A stretch of 64,000 nucleotides of DNA from Teratosphaeria epicoccoides. Lineage: Eukaryota > Ascomycota > Dothideomycetes > Mycosphaerellales > Teratosphaeriaceae. The notes below the pieces were generated by a model. That model made no database searches. It was not told the DNA's origin and saw only the letters and a list, made by a program, of their open reading frames with translations. The stretch covers positions 310,001-374,000 of the forward strand of contig JADDMT010000007.1 of the NCBI GenBank assembly GCA_021401465.1. The letters run 5' to 3'. Positions 12,286 to 21,757 of the stretch are shown in pieces. The position numbers were made by a program, and so were the translations under genes. The number at the start of each line of letters is the position of its first letter. The stretch's first letter is position 1.

Positions 12286-13068
12286 GCATTTGATTCAAAG
12301 ACATCGGCGGTAAGTATTAGTCAAACAAGCGCTTTAGCGACGGATGATACCACTTTGGACATTAGCATTGGAGTTGATGAAACATGCATTCTGGATACAG
12401 CAGCATACACAGTGACATGACCTTTGATCTAGGTGACGAATACGATAAGTATATTTTTCTGTGTATCTATATGCTAGATGCAACAATACATGTATTATTG
12501 CTCCAGGCATTCCGGACTCGGTCGTGGATCTTGTGCGATGGCAAGCTCATATTTCGCATCGGAAGGGACTAGCGAAGGGACATACAGGGGCTTTCGGTGA
12601 TGAAGATTCCTCGATCGTTGGTGCATGGCTGATGATGGAATGATGGCGAGGTACTCCACTCTAGCCAGGTTTGCGAATGCTTCAGAGTGAAGGACGTTTG
12701 GTCCCCGAAGATGCAATCGCCGTGGCGGCTTCTTCTTCAGGTCGGCAACCTGATCGATTTCACCTTTACATGTTTGCCAGCATAGAGCAGTTCGCGATTA
12801 AAGTGCATGACCACTATTATTACATTATGCTCGTTGATTTTCTACTCTGCAAGGCTTCCCCTAGATTCTTGGTGTTCATGTGGTCCGTGCTCCAGCTTGC
12901 CGCGCCGTTCGTTGTAGCCTCGCATGCTTGAGTCAAGCATCTGTTAACATTCATCGCCGACTTTTTCACAAGACCTTACACAGCGCATGTCCAACGGTGA
13001 AAGTGTAGCGGTAAAATCACCTTCAATTCAAGAGAGCTCTCAGCAAAGACACTGCCACCCTCTTCATC
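12286..13068. other. intergenic, nothing recognised
   Basis: 783 bp between two co-directional genes. It presumably holds the 3' UTR of the Sfk1-like gene and the PRE7 promoter. No joinable exons were seen. Confidence 0.45.
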
Positions 13069-13872
13069 TTGGCCAAAATGGCTGCCATCACCTCGTACAG
13101 CATGCCCACCAACGTCCCGGCCTTCTCCTTTCGACAACAACCACGGACGGGATCTGGCGAGCCACGTCAACACGCATTTTACCCATATACCGACAATGGT
13201 GGGAGCACTCTGGGCATCAGCGGCGATACCTTTACGATCTTGGCTGGCGACACTCGCTCAACATCCGGCTACAACATCAACACCCGCTACGAGCCCAAGC
13301 TCTTCCGCATCGGTGGTGACGGCCCAGAGCATGTGGGTAGCAAGGTTGTGTTGAGCGTGGTGGGCTTTGCGGCAGACGGGCATGCGCTGCAAGAAAGGCT
13401 GGACACAATCGTCAAGCTGTACAAGTACCAACATGGCAAGGACATCAGCGTGCACGCATGTGCGCAGCGACTGAGTCACATCCTCTACAATAAGCGCTTC
13501 TTCCCGTACTACGTCCAAGCTATCCTTGGCGGCATCGACGAGGAAGGCAAGGGTGCGCTCTACTCTTACGACCCTGTGGGATCTTACGAACGGGAATACT
13601 GCCGCGCCGCCGGTGCTGCCGCGAGTCTGATTATGCCATTTTTGGACAATCAGGTGAACTTGAAGAACCAGTATGAGCCGGGCAGCGTGCAGGGTTTGGA
13701 GAAGAAGCAATTGGTGCCGCAGCCGCTGGATCGTCAGACTACGGAGGAGCTGGTGAGGGATGCGTTCACGAGTGCGGTGGAGAGGCATATTGAGGTTGGT
13801 GATGGGCTGCAGATGATGGTGATTACGAGGGATGGGATACAGGAAATCTACCATGATTTGAAGAAGGATTAG
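13069..13872 (+). CDS. PRE7: 20S proteasome subunit beta-6 (Pre7)
   Basis: Intronless, 267 residues, close to the family length. The N-nucleophile hydrolase fold is evident: FYPYTDNGGSTLGISGD, then ILAGDTRSTSGYNINTRYEP and VVGFAADGHALQERL. The highly conserved KRFFPYYVQAILGGIDEEGK and DPVGSYEREYCRAAGAAASL follow. The TLGI segment lacks the catalytic N-terminal Thr arrangement of beta-1, -2 and -5, so this is a structural beta subunit. A second Met three codons on (MAAITSY) is an alternative start. It belongs to the constitutive proteasome core and acts in cytosol and nucleus. A proteasome-associated thioredoxin gene lies about 12 kb away, with no sign of direct linkage. Confidence 0.96.
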   Translation: MAKMAAITSYSMPTNVPAFSFRQQPRTGSGEPRQHAFYPYTDNGGSTLGISGDTFTILAGDTRSTSGYNINTRYEPKLFRIGGDGPEHVGSKVVLSVVGFAADGHALQERLDTIVKLYKYQHGKDISVHACAQRLSHILYNKRFFPYYVQAILGGIDEEGKGALYSYDPVGSYEREYCRAAGAAASLIMPFLDNQVNLKNQYEPGSVQGLEKKQLVPQPLDRQTTEELVRDAFTSAVERHIEVGDGLQMMVITRDGIQEIYHDLKKD

Positions 13873-14615
13873 GGCAGAAAGGGGTTGGCATGATGTTGTG
13901 GGCGAGGGAGCCGGTACGTCTTCTGTGTACAGTACGAGCGATGACTAAAGTGTCTGGTCTTCTCTCTGGTCTTCTCGAAGGGATGGCTGGATAAATAGGT
14001 ACGTATAGCATGGCGAAGGCTGGGGTAAGTCTGCAGCAGCTTATACTGTAGATTGATCCTCTGCTTGCATCACAGTGTGGATGAGCCAGTCCTCATTAAT
14101 GGCGACAAGTTCGGTCAGGATGGCTTAACAAGCCCGCCTACGCGCAGACTTAATCGTCCAAGATGACTCCACCAGCAGTCATGGCCTGTCTTCGGTGCAC
14201 AGCTTCATTTACTATGGATTTGAGTCAGTCACGATATTTGTTCCTACATATCAGGCACGCACAGCAGGCACATTCCGTCATGTCTCAGCTGTGGTCATCA
14301 TGAACATGGACCCCTTGGACACTCCTGGTAAGTACCCATCATCATTCCGTAGCGGCGTATCGTGACCAATTCTCCCCCTCCGAAATTCGGTAAATCGATA
14401 GCATGATTACGAGCGTCTAGCGGCGGTGACAGGCGCACGAATGGTCGCCAGGCATGAGAGATAGAAGTCTATTGCAAGCAGGAATTGATATATATGCCTG
14501 GGCAACTCAGGTTTGGCGGCAGCTATAACCACGACACCTCTCAAAGTCAGCTCGAACCATCTTCATAGTTCATACTCTTAGAGACTACACATCCAGAGAC
14601 GGCCTACATACATAG
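13873..14615. other. intergenic, nothing recognised
   Basis: About 740 bp downstream of PRE7. The coding-like character begins only after about 14.6 kb, where the decayed gene starts. Confidence 0.4.
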
Positions 14616-15809
14616 GAACGACAGAATCAGGACCTTGGGCAAAGCTACCATCAAAGCCAACAATGGTCGAGCTTACCAGCAGCAACGGCACTCACAGCAA
14701 CAAGCACCACCGGCCGCTCACAGCAGCAAAGATATACAAACCAAGGACATCAAAAGCATGTAGCTCCACAAGTGGTTTACCAGCTTACAGATTTCGGACA
14801 GCAATCGGCTTAACAGGCGGCCTTGTCGCAAAACGTACAGCCAACAGGCAACCAGCAGAATGACGCCACATCCACCGCGACTGTGTACGAATATGAATTT
14901 CCCTAGCCGATGTACCAGTAACAGTACCCATCGCAGGCGCCTGCAGTAACACACACAGACCCGGTCGATCAGCGACAAACCCAGACGCATGCTTCGACCA
15001 CTCAGTACAAGTACCAAGCACAATTCCCGGCTCTGGCCCCTGCTCAATCGGCTCGGGCGCCCGCGATCGACTGTGGTTCCTTGGTGTCTCACCTCGAGCA
15101 CATGACGCCTCCTTCGCAAGCTCAGGCTACGAACCCAGGGCCCAAGTCATGAGCTCCAGAGTCTCCGCAAGCTCAGTCCTCCCGCGATGCCACTACAACG
15201 ACGACCACCGCCACCACCAGAGTCGAGACTTACGAGGGCGAACACGCGGGCGGCCAAGCCCGCCGCGACGCCGAAGCCCAGGGCCTCCAAGCCCTCCAGC
15301 GCTTCGAACGCAGAGTCAAATGCTATCTAGATGAACCCATGTGCCCCCTCGGAGTCCGCTGGCGCAACGGCGCGGAGGGCTACATCTGCGAGGGCGGCAC
15401 GCACTTCATGTCGCACGCCTCGATTGACGATGCCATTCGGACTTCCGACCCCGCAGGCCCAGTCGTCGAGCCTTGCAATGACTCGATGTCGGGGAGGCGG
15501 GCTTTTGCGCTGGGTGGCGATCGGACGGTGTTGGCGGTGCATCCGCCGCCTTATGTGGGATGGCAGCTACATGGGCATTTGGAGTATATGGAGTACCTGG
15601 CATAGTGGGGTGGTATGGCATTAAGTGCGGAGGAGGGAGAGGCGAGGGGGTATGGAACGCCTTGTGAGTGCGTGAGGGCGTTGGGAATCCCGGTTGTGGG
15701 GATGACGGGGCGTGTGGTGAGTAGCCCGAGGTATAGGAGGCAAGGAGCGTTCCAGGTGACGTGGTCGGAGAGAGTGAGACGGAGGCTGGGCAGAAGGTTG
15801 ATGTTCTGA
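14616..15809 (+). pseudogene. decayed Gln-rich gene of the 43.7-kb cysteine-domain family
   Basis: One reading frame (codons starting at positions divisible by 3) keeps coding character for about 400 codons. It is broken by stops at 14811 (TAA), 14904 (TAG), 14919 (TAA), 15150 (TGA) and 15603 (TAG), with another TAG at 14613 just before it. Each stop is one C-to-T change from CAG, CAA or CGA. The first part is Gln/Ser/Thr-rich. The last 180 codons match the C-terminal domain of the intact gene at 43.7 kb: AEAQGLQALQRFERRV, EGYICEGGTHFMSHASID, VGWQLHGH, then GTPCECVRAL. The match continues past the 15603 stop, so that stop is a lesion and not the gene end. No canonical intron removes the stops. 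The original start codon is unknown. Translation of a short fragment from 15339 cannot be excluded. Confidence 0.7.
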
Positions 15810-16303
15810 GACGGAATTCTCGTAGGGGCAAGCAGGTGGGTTGTCTGCTATTTTTTAGATTATCTTCATCTGACCACGCAGGCTACAATCCCGTTGATCA
15901 TGCAGTGGCGGTAGATTCGTAGATTCACAAGACGACCGCAACAGAATGTGTTCTTCAAGCCATGGCAGGGTGTAATCGTCAGCCTTTGGTTCTGCATTTA
16001 CCCCTACTCGCCCATTGCCCCGAGCCGATTGCCTTCTTGGCTGCGTCCGTCTCTCACACTCTCCGCAATCTGTACATTGCACGAGCAGCATGACCAGACA
16101 TTGTACAGCCAGGTTGATAGACGTGTCAAGGAGCCGTGTCAAGGAAGAGCAACGCGGTGGTCACCGGAACGGGTTGAACAAAGTCGTCACTTTCAAAATC
16201 TTATAGCGCCAGACTCCCTGCTAAAAGCACCATCATCAAAATTCGTCAGAGCAGCCCTATTTGAAGGCTCCCGTAGTCTTCCAGCCACACGCTCTCATCC
16301 CCT
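15810..16303. other. intergenic, nothing recognised
   Basis: About 490 bp between the decayed gene and the PNO1 stop codon; no supported feature. Confidence 0.4.
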
Positions 16304-17107
16304 CTAAAACCTCTCCTTCATCCTTGCACTCACCGTCCTCAAATTCCCATACACCTTCCCAGGCGGCGAGCCCAGTATCAAACTCACCACCGCCTCCCTC
16401 GCCACATGAATATTCTTAAACCCACCAAGAATATGCACCTTCTGATCCGCCAGTACGATCCTTGTCCTCGACGCATTCTCAATCGCAAACTTCGTTTTCC
16501 CATCCTTGCCTGCAATACGACCCACGGCGCGACCCAAGTGCTCGCCTTCCAGTCTCTTGACATCCTTGACCTCGAAGGATTGGATGTACAGGTCGTCTAG
16601 ACGCAGTAGGGCGATCGCATCGTCTAGATCAAAGCCGAGGCAGAATGCCTGTATGAAGTCTGCTCCTTTCTGTATCGCGTCGGGGCTATCGGTGTGTGGT
16701 GATGTCCGCAGTTCTACAGACTTCTTTGCAATGTTCATCCGTACCTGCAGCTTCAGATGCTCGACTAGCGGTGGGTAGATCTTTGGCCAGTTGTTCTTGA
16801 GCGGGCTCATTCGGTGTGGTGGTACGCGCACTTTGCGCTCTTCGACTCTGTGTCTGGATTTGCTGGCGGTCTCTGGTGCGAAGAGGGCGGCCGAGTCGGT
16901 GCCTTCCATGGCTGTGTCTTCGAGTATCTGGTCTGGTGTTTGATCTTGAGGTGCTGACTGAGCGTCGCCGGATGTGATGAGGACGTCGTCGTCGACTGCA
17001 GACTCTGGCGCATCGTGGAATGTCTCTTCGACTGCAAGCAGCTCCGCCGCTCGTTGCAGAGCGGTAGGGGCTGGCATTGTGCCGGGTGTATACGCTGTCA
17101 ATTCCAC
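16304..17107 (-). CDS. PNO1: pre-rRNA processing factor Pno1 (Dim2), KH-type
   Basis: Intronless, 267 residues from the first ATG; a likelier start is Met 11 (MPAPTALQRAAELL). An acidic N-terminal third is followed by the conserved Pno1 body: KNNWPKIYPPLVEHLKLQVR, then LGFDLDDAIALLRLDDLYI. The KH-like end reads GRAVGRIAGKDGKTKFAIEN and GGFKNIHVAREAVVSLILG, closing with PPGKVYGNLRTVSARMKERF. The family binds the 3' end of 18S pre-rRNA next to the Nob1 cleavage site. It recruits the Dim1 dimethyltransferase in nucleolar and cytoplasmic 40S precursors. The GKDGKTK loop replaces the canonical KH GXXG, as is normal for the family. Confidence 0.96.
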   Translation of the reverse strand: MELTAYTPGTMPAPTALQRAAELLAVEETFHDAPESAVDDDVLITSGDAQSAPQDQTPDQILEDTAMEGTDSAALFAPETASKSRHRVEERKVRVPPHRMSPLKNNWPKIYPPLVEHLKLQVRMNIAKKSVELRTSPHTDSPDAIQKGADFIQAFCLGFDLDDAIALLRLDDLYIQSFEVKDVKRLEGEHLGRAVGRIAGKDGKTKFAIENASRTRIVLADQKVHILGGFKNIHVAREAVVSLILGSPPGKVYGNLRTVSARMKERF

Positions 17108-17352
17108 GCTCTGGAGATTGTATTTGAGATTTACCGAAAAATGTGTTGAAGGTCTTCAAAGTCCGCAGTGAGTGTGTGGTGGTAGATGCAATTTTCCACA
17201 TGCTCGACTCAAAAGCCTCAAATTCGACATCGACCTATGAGAGCCGATAAATAGCCGCAGAGTCAAATCGCCACACATGTAGTCACCCGACGTTTCTGCC
17301 TTCGTTCTTGGAATATGACAACATAAAGAGCAACTACGACATTTGTGCTATA

Positions 17353-18520
17353 TCAGCTCAGTTCCTTCCTTGCTGAATCCCGCCCACAGTGAAATCCTTC
17401 TGTTTCCGTCCTCTGCTTCCTCCAAATGGCCTTCAAGGCCGAATCGTGACTCGGATCACCGCTCCAGTATTTTGCATGAAAAGACCTTGCGCCGCCTATA
17501 ACGAGACACAGTCGTCAGCACGACTTTCAACTCGAATGCAGTGTGCAAGAGAACATATCTCGCCAATCCTTCTCAGTGGGCCAATTGGCGTTCCAACCGT
17601 TCCACAACGGCTTCCACGGCATGTTCCCATTATGTCTGTGCGCGTAATTCAAGATATTCTGCTCAGGGAATCCAGGGTCGAAACGGCCAGGTATGCTGAT
17701 CAACGACATATAGTAGTCGAACATGTCCTTGCCGGGTGCGAAGACGAAGAAGTTGCAGTTCAGATATGACGAGTGCGGATCCGGTCGGTACGGATGATCA
17801 TACTCAAGAGACTGGCCACCGCCCTCTGTCGTGGAACCAATATCCGGTGCGCCAGCGAACATGTACGTCCTCGGCAGCCCCGCCTCATCGTCCTTGATAT
17901 GCTGCGGATTGTTGCCTGTTGCTTGCGTGAGCGTTGCTTCGTCGTAGAATTCGCCGTCCAAGGGAGCCGTGACCAGCATGTCGGCGTCAATGAACAAGAT
18001 CTTAGAGTACTGGGTCATCTGCCATAAACGCATTTTGGTCATCACGTCTTTCCATCGAGCTTCGCCTGCTCCTTCAGCCACCCACTCGACGTTGAGGCTC
18101 TCTGCCACTATGACTGTCGCACCGTCTTTCATTAGGCGATTGCGCTTCTGTAGAGATACGTCGGGCGTGCACAAGACAAGAAACGGGATGCTGAAGTTCG
18201 TGCCTGCAGATTTCGAATGCAGAAGCTGGTAGGCCAGAACGCGGATGCCAACGTAATAGCCATCCTGCTTGTCGTCTTTATCCCCCTCGTCTGTCGCATC
18301 GGTGGCTTCCTGTCTAGGAGCAGCCAGAAACGTTGCGTAGGCGACTCTGGGCGCTGCATGGACTTTGTTCGCGTGAGCCACTCCGACTCAGAGATGAGAT
18401 CCAGCCTGCTATTCCATGATAGGAGTACGAGGACGAGTTGACCGTCAAAGTGACGAGAGCCAAGGCAAGAAACGCAAAACTGCAAAGCAGGACTGTGCGC
18501 GGATTGTTTGCTGCTGTCAT
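17353..18520 (-). CDS. GT8-like glycosyltransferase, Golgi type II protein (model partly uncertain)
   Basis: The central frame, about 18381-17527, encodes a clear GT8-type domain. RVAYATFLAA comes first, then the donor-site motif KILFIDADMLVTAPLDG with DXD as DAD, and later NCNFFVFAPGKDMFDYYM and FPEQNILNYAHR. Upstream in another frame, ATG 18520 starts MTAANNPRTVLLCSFAFLAL, a plausible type II membrane anchor. Downstream a third frame at 17495-17353 gives GARSFHAKYWSG and AIWRKQRTETEGF, which end many such proteins. Joining the three is not clean. The first junction works with a GTACTC donor and CCCAG acceptor (82 bp, leaving SSSVAYATF). The second has only a 36-bp GTTGAA...TATAG candidate. 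This could mean unusual introns, an indel or a sequence error. The acceptor sugar is unknown. Confidence 0.7.
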
Positions 18521-18925
18521 CACGAATGCATTGGGATGATATTGAGAGAGGGTGAACTTTAAAATCGAGGCCAAGGACGTCGAGCAAGGAGGGTTTAGTA
18601 CCGTCACCTACATCTGGACTCTCTGTACAAAATCAGGCATTCAGTCGTATTACCGTATCCTCTACTACTCGCTCGAGGCATTTCGGGTGATCCACTCGAG
18701 TGACAGATGAGCCCAGCCGCTGAATGCTGCCCGCGTAAATCACCTTCGCACATGGACTGAACTGAACGGCAGGTGCCAAAAGCAAGACAGACCGTCCTCA
18801 CTTGATGCTGTTCACCGATGCAAATGCGAACGTTGGTGGCTAGCAAGTCAAGTAGCTAAAGTCACGCAAAGGCTTCCAATTATTGGCGGCTTGTAGACGC
18901 GCGCTACAACGATAATCCGACGCAC
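18521..18925. promoter_or_regulatory. divergent promoter region, GT8-like gene / Ser-Pro-rich gene
   Basis: 405 bp between divergent start codons. No specific element was recognised. Confidence 0.4.
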
Positions 18926-21757
18926 ATGCCAGTGCATGTGGACCTGCTGCCAGCACGAATGCCCAACTTTGAGACCTACCCTGACCCTCTTGACACAGCC
19001 CTTCCTCAATGTTATACCATGCCCTCGCGCGAAGAGGAGCCCCGACGACGACGGCGGAAGGACGAGGGCGAGAGAGTGGACGGTTCTACGAGTTCACGCA
19101 GTGACAAGCACAAGGTGCACAAGTCCTCCAGCAAGAGCGGCAGCAGCAGCAGCAGCAAGCCGGGACACACCCACAAACGATCTTCGAGCGGCGAGAAAGA
19201 GCGAGGGCAGACCAGGCACTCACTGCATGTATCAAGATCGACCGCATCGGAGCACGGTGGTAGCAGCAGCAAGAAGAAAGTCGCAATGGTAGTTCCGGAG
19301 ATGGAGAGGAGGCCGTCCAGCGCTTACCCATCTTTCTCCAAGGCACACTCGAAGGAGAGCGTCGCTGCTGGCTGCCTCGACGACCTCCGTGCCGCCAGAC
19401 CGCACACTCCGGCTGCTACAGACCTTAACGAGAAGAAGCGCGACTCGACACCTGCCAAGCCACCCGTGAACCCGCCGCCCAGCCCGCCGCTCACCGCCGA
19501 TCACCCGGACATGCTCAGACCAGGCAGCAGCGGCAGCCCGCGGAGGAATTCCGACGAGGTGCGTCCACACAGGGGCTATCGAAGGGGGAGTATTGACAGC
19601 CCAAGGCGTTACACGGAAGGAGTGAAGAGCGCCAAGTCGGGTGCAAGCTTAAGGAAGGACGCCATGTCTGGGCAGTCAGAAGTGTCGAGTATGCCTGGTG
19701 CATTTCCCGATGAGGAGAGAAAGACGACGCCGAGCAGTGGATGCCGCCGGACGGTCTCCACTAGCTCGCAACCTGCATCCGTGGTCACACAGAACACTGA
19801 GTCCACGATAGATTCGCAGGCTACATCTGTTGCACCGGAACGCAAGGCCAGGAGACCCGAACGGATAGTGCCGGTGCACGAGTATTCACCGCCTTCCGCT
19901 ACGGATTCACAGCCCAAGACACCCGTGCAAGAGTTCATAGTCCCACCAATTCCTGGTAAAACGGCAGCGGGTGACGCGGGTACGCTTTCCTTGGGCTCCC
20001 CTCAATCTTTCGGCATGACGCCCATGGCGAGTATGCCACCACCACCACCTCCACCACCTCCCCCAATGACTACAGCAAAAGAGCCGCCCAGAGTGGATTA
20101 TCTGCTTAAAAATGGTGGTCTGCCGGTTGCCATACCCAAGCGCTTAGTGGGCTCTGGCCCGAGTGTGCAGTCCTACAACATGTATCAGTCGCCAGCTTTG
20201 ATGCAGCAGGCTCCTATTGAGGAGTACTCAAAGGTGTTCACTGGCATACACAAGCGATTAGACGACTACCTACAGGTTTTACGGAACAATGGATCTCTCG
20301 CGGTAGCCACGGGATACAAGTCAGTAGCACGACGGTTACTAGATAAGCTTTCGCAGGTATTTGCACGCGATATCTCCTCCCAGCGATGCGACTGCGTGAT
20401 GTGCAAGACTACACCGCAGCCGAACCTTTCCGATGAGGAGGACAGTGGTATCAGCTGGGGCGAGATCTTGGAATTCGTGTCTGGCAGACGTGAATTACCG
20501 CAATGGTCGCCTTTCAGCATTCAGCCTGAAGAAAGCGGTCTCGGGATCACCGGCACTACGCAAGCCCCTATGCAGAAACTGGACATCGATGTGCCTGAGG
20601 AATATCGAGAACACTACATCAGGCAAAACCAGAAGACCAAACGAGCAGTGCAAAGCTGGCTGGCAATGCAGCCTGAGTGTGCAGCGGGTCCTCCAGAGGA
20701 GGCAGACGAGGACACACTGATGTTCGCCATGATGACGAGATTGGACCTGCAGCAGCGCAACTTCTTCATCGCCCTCATGCATGGTCAAAGCACCATCTCA
20801 GAGCTGCGGGCGCCGACGCCAGCCGAGCGACCGAGCGCGCCATCGACAGCACTGAAGCGAGCCCGGAAGGCCCTTCAACGGCTTTATCGTCTTGACAAGG
20901 CGCCGCGGGAATGCGAGTGCGCCATGTATCTGCTCAGCAATCCACACTTGCACGGCATGATTGCAACTCTTGCCGAAGTCAATGAGCAGGAGTGGGACAT
21001 ACTAGTCTCTGGACGCTTCGACGGCTTCCTTTGGTCAGGCGCGGAGGGGCCATTCCCGCCTTCAGCGTCACGATTCGCATCTCCTGTTATCTCACGAGTA
21101 CCATCGCGGGGCATGAATGCTACACCATTCTCGCAACGCAGCACCACGCCGTTCAGCGGTATGAGTGGAATGCCACCATCGCGAGGACCTACACCAAGCC
21201 ATCCCTTGCGAAAAGTGATGTCCAACGAAGCAGCCAACGGTAACTTCGAGGCCGCCATGTTCCCGTCCCGAGGTCCTACTCCGTCTGCGAGTGGTCTTGG
21301 AGTCAGTGCCCCTGGACCCGTCCAATTGGATGAAGAGACCGAGATAGCGGTGCTTGCCGAGGTAGAGAGGAATCTGTTCAACGATATGGAGCGTTTTGAA
21401 GATGCATTTGAGGTATTGCACTCCCGCGCCGAGCTTGTACGGCAAATGCTACGAGAGAGACAAGCAGGTCTCGCGATGCAGAGCCAGATGCGTCGTGGTA
21501 GTGCCGACGATCCATTTGTGAGGCTCGACACTCCTGCTTCCGGCGTCACTGACTTCGAAGAGTCAGAAGATGACGGGCTGGGTGACTTGGCGTCCCTTGC
21601 GCCTGATGATAGTGCCAGCCAGGTCTCCGTCAACAGGCGACACCGGAAAGAGCGAAGATCCAGACGAACTCCAGCACCAGTGCAGGAAGAGGACGAGAGT
21701 GCCTTCGAGGAGGAGAATCGCAAACACACTAGCAGTGGACGACGATCCAGGTACTAA
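18926..21757 (+). CDS. conserved Ser/Pro-rich protein with CXCXXC motif, function unknown
   Basis: Intronless, 943 residues; Met 12 (MPNFETYPDPLDTALPQCY) is the likelier start because conservation seems to begin there. The first 420 residues are low-complexity Ser/Arg/Lys/Pro, including a run of ten prolines after about residue 370. A folded middle region has IEEYSKVFTGIHKRLDDYLQ, RCDCVMCKT and ISWGEILEFVSGRRELPQW, then TRLDLQQRNFFIALMHGQ and PRECECAMYLLSNPHL. A helical stretch (ETEIAVLAEVERNLFNDMER) and an acidic/basic tail end it. I recall relatives across Pezizomycotina that automated pipelines label as a 5-methylcytosine or G/T-mismatch glycosylase. I see no HhH-GPD motif to support that and do not adopt it. 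The paired Cys motifs could bind metal, but this is inference. Confidence 0.85.
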   Translation: MPVHVDLLPARMPNFETYPDPLDTALPQCYTMPSREEEPRRRRRKDEGERVDGSTSSRSDKHKVHKSSSKSGSSSSSKPGHTHKRSSSGEKERGQTRHSLHVSRSTASEHGGSSSKKKVAMVVPEMERRPSSAYPSFSKAHSKESVAAGCLDDLRAARPHTPAATDLNEKKRDSTPAKPPVNPPPSPPLTADHPDMLRPGSSGSPRRNSDEVRPHRGYRRGSIDSPRRYTEGVKSAKSGASLRKDAMSGQSEVSSMPGAFPDEERKTTPSSGCRRTVSTSSQPASVVTQNTESTIDSQATSVAPERKARRPERIVPVHEYSPPSATDSQPKTPVQEFIVPPIPGKTAAGDAGTLSLGSPQSFGMTPMASMPPPPPPPPPPMTTAKEPPRVDYLLKNGGLPVAIPKRLVGSGPSVQSYNMYQSPALMQQAPIEEYSKVFTGIHKRLDDYLQVLRNNGSLAVATGYKSVARRLLDKLSQVFARDISSQRCDCVMCKTTPQPNLSDEEDSGISWGEILEFVSGRRELPQWSPFSIQPEESGLGITGTTQAPMQKLDIDVPEEYREHYIRQNQKTKRAVQSWLAMQPECAAGPPEEADEDTLMFAMMTRLDLQQRNFFIALMHGQSTISELRAPTPAERPSAPSTALKRARKALQRLYRLDKAPRECECAMYLLSNPHLHGMIATLAEVNEQEWDILVSGRFDGFLWSGAEGPFPPSASRFASPVISRVPSRGMNATPFSQRSTTPFSGMSGMPPSRGPTPSHPLRKVMSNEAANGNFEAAMFPSRGPTPSASGLGVSAPGPVQLDEETEIAVLAEVERNLFNDMERFEDAFEVLHSRAELVRQMLRERQAGLAMQSQMRRGSADDPFVRLDTPASGVTDFEESEDDGLGDLASLAPDDSASQVSVNRRHRKERRSRRTPAPVQEEDESAFEEENRKHTSSGRRSRY

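Noticed and set aside
15153..15605. Short intact gene starting at ATG 15339
   Set aside because: The start falls inside a conserved block and homology extends both upstream and past the 15603 stop, so a relic of a longer gene fits better.
20884..21729. 281-codon minus-strand frame
   Set aside because: Antisense shadow of the conserved 943-residue protein; Ser-rich only because of complementary codon bias.
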